Shown here: piece after piece, positions 61,186-64,000 of the stretch
Layout of the letters: each line of letters begins with the position of its first letter
Position numbering within the stretch: position 1 is the stretch's first letter
Assembly (NCBI GenBank): GCA_900548855.1
Contig: URMF01000001.1
Span: forward strand, 166,345 to 230,344
DNA length: 64,000 bases
From: an uncultured Eubacteriales bacterium
GTDB taxonomy: Bacteria; Bacillota; Clostridia; Lachnospirales; Lachnospiraceae
Direction of reading: 5' to 3'
Position numbers and translations under genes: made by a program
Notes under the pieces: generated by a model
What the model was told of the DNA's origin: nothing
Databases searched by the model: none
What the model saw: the letters and a program-made list of their open reading frames with translations, nothing else

Positions 61186-62456
61186 GCTAAGTCACCTACC
61201 TTTATCAAACTAGAACCACTCTTTAACAATCCATCCGGATATTCAGACTTGTCCGTAGGTCCAAAGATAGCTGTATTCTTACCTACCTTAACACCATCTG
61301 GAATCGTAGAATTCTCTCCTATGGTAACCAGACCAAAGGAATAAATGTGTGGCGCTGACTCATTCGGTGCTTCCTCACCGACACCAAGCTCTACATCCTT
61401 GCCAATCTCAACATTCTCAGCAATAATTGCCTTATTAATTACAGCTCCTTCACCAATGACAGAATTGTTCATGATAATAGAATCCTTCACAACTGCTCCG
61501 GCTCCAATCGTAACACCCGAACCAATTACGCAGTGGCTGACCTCACCATACACCTCGGTACCCTCACCTACAATACTTTCTGTGACAGTTCCGGATTCAT
61601 CAATATACTGAGGCGGCAGAATATCACTCTTGGTATAAATTCTCCAGAATTCCTCGTATAAATTAAACTCTGGAATAATATCAACCAGTTCCATATTTGC
61701 TTCCCAGTATGAACCAAGAGTTCCAACGTCCTTCCAATATCCCTTAAAATCATAGGCAACCACCTTTGAACCATTTTCATGGCAATGCGGAATTATATGC
61801 TTACCAAAATCACAGGAAGGAACATCCTTAAGCTCCTGCAATGCAGCTTTCAATACACTCCACTTGAAAATATAAATACCCATGGAGGCCTTATTGCTTC
61901 TTGGTTTCTCCGGTTTTTCTTCAAATTCCTGAATCACACCATTGCCATCTGTAATGACAACGCCAAAACGGCTCGCCTCTTCCATTGGCACCTCATATGT
62001 AGCAAGTGTGATATCTGCTTCCATAGACTTATGATAATCAAGCATTACCTCATAATCCATCTTATAAATATGGTCACCTGACAGGATGAGCACATATTCT
62101 GGATTATAATAATCAATATACTCTAAGTTCTGGTAAATTGCATTTGCAGTACCAGTATACCACTGACTGTTGGTACTCTTTTCATATGGTGGTAATACTG
62201 TTACACCACCAATGCTTCGATCCAAATCCCAAGGAATACCAATTCCAATATGCTGGTTTAATCTAAGCGGTCTGTATTGTGTCAGCACGCCTACGGTATC
62301 AATTCCTGAGTTAATACAGTTACTCAGTGGAAAATCTATGATTTTATACTTTCCACCAAAGGCAACTGCAGGTTTAGCAAGCTTTGAAGTAAGTACACCT
62401 AGTCTGCTTCCCTGTCCACCAGCCAATAGCATGGCAATCATTTCTTTCTTAATCAT
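61182..62456 (-). CDS. glgC: Glucose-1-phosphate adenylyltransferase, catalytic subunit
   Basis: A 424-aa enzyme making ADP-glucose from glucose-1-P and ATP (EC 2.7.7.27). Motifs: MLLAGGQGSRLGVLTSKLAKPAVAFGGKY (GxG loop), WYTGTANAIYQN, LILSGDHIYKMDY, FEEKP and YWKDVGTLGSYWEANM, then beta-helix repeats. AAGGGG precedes the start, and an extended -10 (TGTTATAAT on the minus strand) lies about 30 bases before it. Operon with glgD (4-base overlap), upstream of spoVG. Confidence 0.96.
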   Translation of the reverse strand: MIKKEMIAMLLAGGQGSRLGVLTSKLAKPAVAFGGKYKIIDFPLSNCINSGIDTVGVLTQYRPLRLNQHIGIGIPWDLDRSIGGVTVLPPYEKSTNSQWYTGTANAIYQNLEYIDYYNPEYVLILSGDHIYKMDYEVMLDYHKSMEADITLATYEVPMEEASRFGVVITDGNGVIQEFEEKPEKPRSNKASMGIYIFKWSVLKAALQELKDVPSCDFGKHIIPHCHENGSKVVAYDFKGYWKDVGTLGSYWEANMELVDIIPEFNLYEEFWRIYTKSDILPPQYIDESGTVTESIVGEGTEVYGEVSHCVIGSGVTIGAGAVVKDSIIMNNSVIGEGAVINKAIIAENVEIGKDVELGVGEEAPNESAPHIYSFGLVTIGENSTIPDGVKVGKNTAIFGPTDKSEYPDGLLKSGSSLIKVGDLA

Positions 62457-62665
62457 AGTGTCACCCCTTTACGCAAGATATGTTTAATTATAACATTGAA
62501 AAGCTAAAAATAAAAGATTTTTTATGCAATTTAACATATTTTCCCTGATTTTTGTTAATTTTTTCAGCAAAAACTCTTAGTTTAACATGTTTCTTTTATT
62601 TTTTTGTCGTTTTTTTTCGTATTTTTTATAAATATTGCACAAAATTTATTTTTGCATCTTCCTAT

Positions 62666-63103
62666 TTATATCTCTGCCAGCTCTCTGCCGGTCAATGCCT
62701 CCATTACCTCATAAATCTCCGGATAATCACGCTTTAAACGCACTGGTTTGAAATCAAAATCCACAAAACAATGGGAAGAACGCGCCTCATTATGCAGAAG
62801 CTTAAAATTTTCTGAATAAATACGGTAGCTCATGTCAAATTTTACACCATGAAAAGCTTCCAGCTTTGGTATGATACAGATTGTTTCCCCAAACCTTGCC
62901 GGATTCTTATAGCTGCATTCCACACTGAGTACAGGAATCATGATTCCCCTTGTCTCCATCTGTTCATAATCCAAATGAATCTGTTTTAAGAAATCCATTC
63001 TGCACTCTTCCAGAAAACGAATATAATTGGAATGATGTACCACCTGCATTTTATCCGTTTCATAATAATTTATTTTCCGCTTAAAAATCTGATACTTCTC
63101 CAT
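62666..63103 (-). CDS. Acyl-CoA thioesterase (YbgC/FadM-like hotdog fold)
   Basis: A 145-aa hotdog-fold thioesterase. The motif YYETDKMQVVHHSNYIRFLEECRMDFL, with the conserved Asp and the H-HSNY stretch, defines the 4-hydroxybenzoyl-CoA thioesterase/YbgC group. It hydrolyses acyl-CoA or acyl-ACP; the substrate is not readable. The ATG at 63103 has AGGAG 7 bases upstream; the frame is open to 63130. It lies 39 bases after the acidic repeat protein gene. Confidence 0.9.
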   Translation of the reverse strand: MEKYQIFKRKINYYETDKMQVVHHSNYIRFLEECRMDFLKQIHLDYEQMETRGIMIPVLSVECSYKNPARFGETICIIPKLEAFHGVKFDMSYRIYSENFKLLHNEARSSHCFVDFDFKPVRLKRDYPEIYEVMEALTGRELAEI

Positions 63104-63142
63104 AATCATTCTCCTATTGCCGGCAGACATAGCGACAGCCGC

Positions 63143-64000
63143 TTAAAACTCCATTATCTCAAAATCCTCATCAAACTGCATGGTTGCCTGAACATATTCC
63201 TTGCCGTCCGCATCTGTCTTGATGTCTTCGTCCTTCTCAGACTCTTTTGAAACGGAGTCTGTCTTTTCCACCTTTACAGTCTCTTCTTCCTCCGCTTTTT
63301 CCCGCTGTCTGACTGCCCGGCTGATTAACCCATTATATTTTGTCTCTGTTGTAATGGCTGTTGCCATTTTTGCAACCTTTTCGGAGGAAACACTGGCAAC
63401 GCTTTCCGATTTCTTAAAATGTGGAATAAGCGGAATTTTTTCATTTTCTTTCTCCATTTCCTCTAATTCCTTGATTGCTTCTTTTATCTCCTCGGATTGC
63501 TTTTTGTTATCCTTCGTTCCTGTTTTGGTTTCTTCCGGCTTTCGTTCTTCCTTTTCCGCAGTTTTCGGCTTCTCTTTCTCCGGTTTCTGTTCAACAGTTT
63601 CCAGTTTTTCTTTCTCCGGTTTCTGTTCAACAGTTTCCGGCTTGCCTTCCTCTGCTTTCATTTCCGGGGTTTCCTCTGTATTTTCCTCCACCTGCTGGGA
63701 TGAGAGCAGATTTTCTGTGTCTATTTCTTCCTCCTCATCCACATATTCAACCTCGTACTCCTCGCCCTCTTCCAAATCCTCTTCGTTCACATATTCAATC
63801 TCATACTCCACATCCTCTTCGATTTCGTCCTCATCTACATATTCGATTTCGTATTCTTCGCCTTCCTCTAACTCATCTTCCGTAACATAGACAATCTCGT
63901 ATTCAACCTCTTCTTCAGGCTCCGCCTCCTTTTTCTTCTCAGGCTGCTTTACCGGTTCTTCCATCATCTTGACAAATGCCGGAGCAGCTGCGGCGGCTGC
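63143..64000 (-). CDS. Acidic tandem-repeat protein (5' end outside window)
   Basis: The open frame continues past the right edge (Ala-rich codons up to position 64000), so only the C-terminal 285 residues are seen. They contain four tandem acidic repeats of about 16 residues of the form EYEIxYVxEDELEEG, then two copies of a Lys/Glu/Pro repeat (EKxETVEQKPEK), a low-complexity charged region, and a more ordered C-terminus with AKMATAITTETKYNGLISRAVRQREKA. No signal peptide, membrane helix or enzyme motif is visible. The ATG at 63967 is possible but nothing marks it as the start. Function unknown. Confidence 0.7.
   Translation of the reverse strand, partial: AAAAAAPAFVKMMEEPVKQPEKKKEAEPEEEVEYEIVYVTEDELEEGEEYEIEYVDEDEIEEDVEYEIEYVNEEDLEEGEEYEVEYVDEEEEIDTENLLSSQQVEENTEETPEMKAEEGKPETVEQKPEKEKLETVEQKPEKEKPKTAEKEERKPEETKTGTKDNKKQSEEIKEAIKELEEMEKENEKIPLIPHFKKSESVASVSSEKVAKMATAITTETKYNGLISRAVRQREKAEEEETVKVEKTDSVSKESEKDEDIKTDADGKEYVQATMQFDEDFEIMEF

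Noticed and set aside
63201..63890. A 229-codon open frame on the plus strand, Ser/Phe rich
   Set aside because: It is the mirror of the Glu/Lys-rich repeat gene on the minus strand; the Ser/Phe bias is just the complement of Glu codons, and it has no binding site.

Overview
The window reads as chromosomal DNA of a low-to-moderate GC, Gram-positive, spore-forming member of the Clostridia, most likely Lachnospiraceae. The evidence is the sporulation regulator SpoIIID with a sigma-E-like promoter, SpoVG, the MurT/GatD pair that amidates Gram-positive lipid II, a GlgC/GlgD glycogen pair, the DnaD plus DnaC/DnaI-type helicase-loader pair, a long (397 aa) clostridial-type PRPP synthetase, PrsA-like foldases, and consistent AGGAGG ribosome binding sites. 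No phage, insertion-sequence transposase, plasmid gene or CRISPR array was seen. Most genes lie on the minus strand, probably the leading strand; the main plus-strand block is 29.7-34.8 kb.

Left part (1-19 kb, all minus). A probable long transcription unit runs leftward from corA (7.4 kb) through two complex-I/Mrp-like membrane proteins, a MATE exporter, a free acyl carrier protein, a BtrH-like putative acyltransferase, an Sfp-type phosphopantetheinyl transferase and a nucleotidyltransferase cut by the window edge. This looks like a small carrier-protein-dependent biosynthesis and export locus. Then come a secreted DUF1002 protein, a membrane zinc peptidase, an EamA transporter, a WYL regulator with glpK, a CDF cation exporter, murT-gatD, an aldose-epimerase-like protein and a DUF3298 lipoprotein. 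Intergenic spacers here hold structured elements, including a roughly 261-bp element with ~52-bp inverted termini and a tandem pair of perfect palindromes that differ by compensatory changes.

Middle (19-30 kb). Genes for a Wadjet/MukBEF-like SMC complex (JetC, JetB and JetA homologues) are split into two transcription units by a self-contained ABC-2 exporter cassette (NatA/NatB-like, a membrane protein and an XRE repressor) that has its own promoter and terminator. No JetD/Toprim nuclease gene is present.

Plus-strand block (29.7-34.8 kb): murC, then dnaD and a dnaC/dnaI-like loader, then prs. Three abutting DnaA-box-like 9-mers lie upstream of dnaD. From 34.8 to 40 kb on the minus strand, a membrane-anchored SbcC/YhaN-like ATPase, its SbcD/YhaO-like nuclease partner and a class A PBP appear to share one promoter. 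Next are spoIIID and a divergent MATE transporter, a PARG-like protein with an altered active site, and a pyk-CpXC-trxA-NUDIX operon.

Right part (46-64 kb): an EF-hand-like protein, a YbaK deacylase, an XRE regulator, tRNA-Leu(CAG) with a broken copy of its 3' end nearby, a DUF2752/DUF4190 divergent pair, and the conserved housekeeping run glmU-like, pth, mfd, two PrsA-like foldases and an ArsR-type metal sensor. Upstream of it lie an LRR surface protein, spoVG, glgC-glgD, an acyl-CoA thioesterase and an acidic repeat protein truncated by the right edge.

All calls come from reading the sequence and from recalled family motifs; no database search was run.
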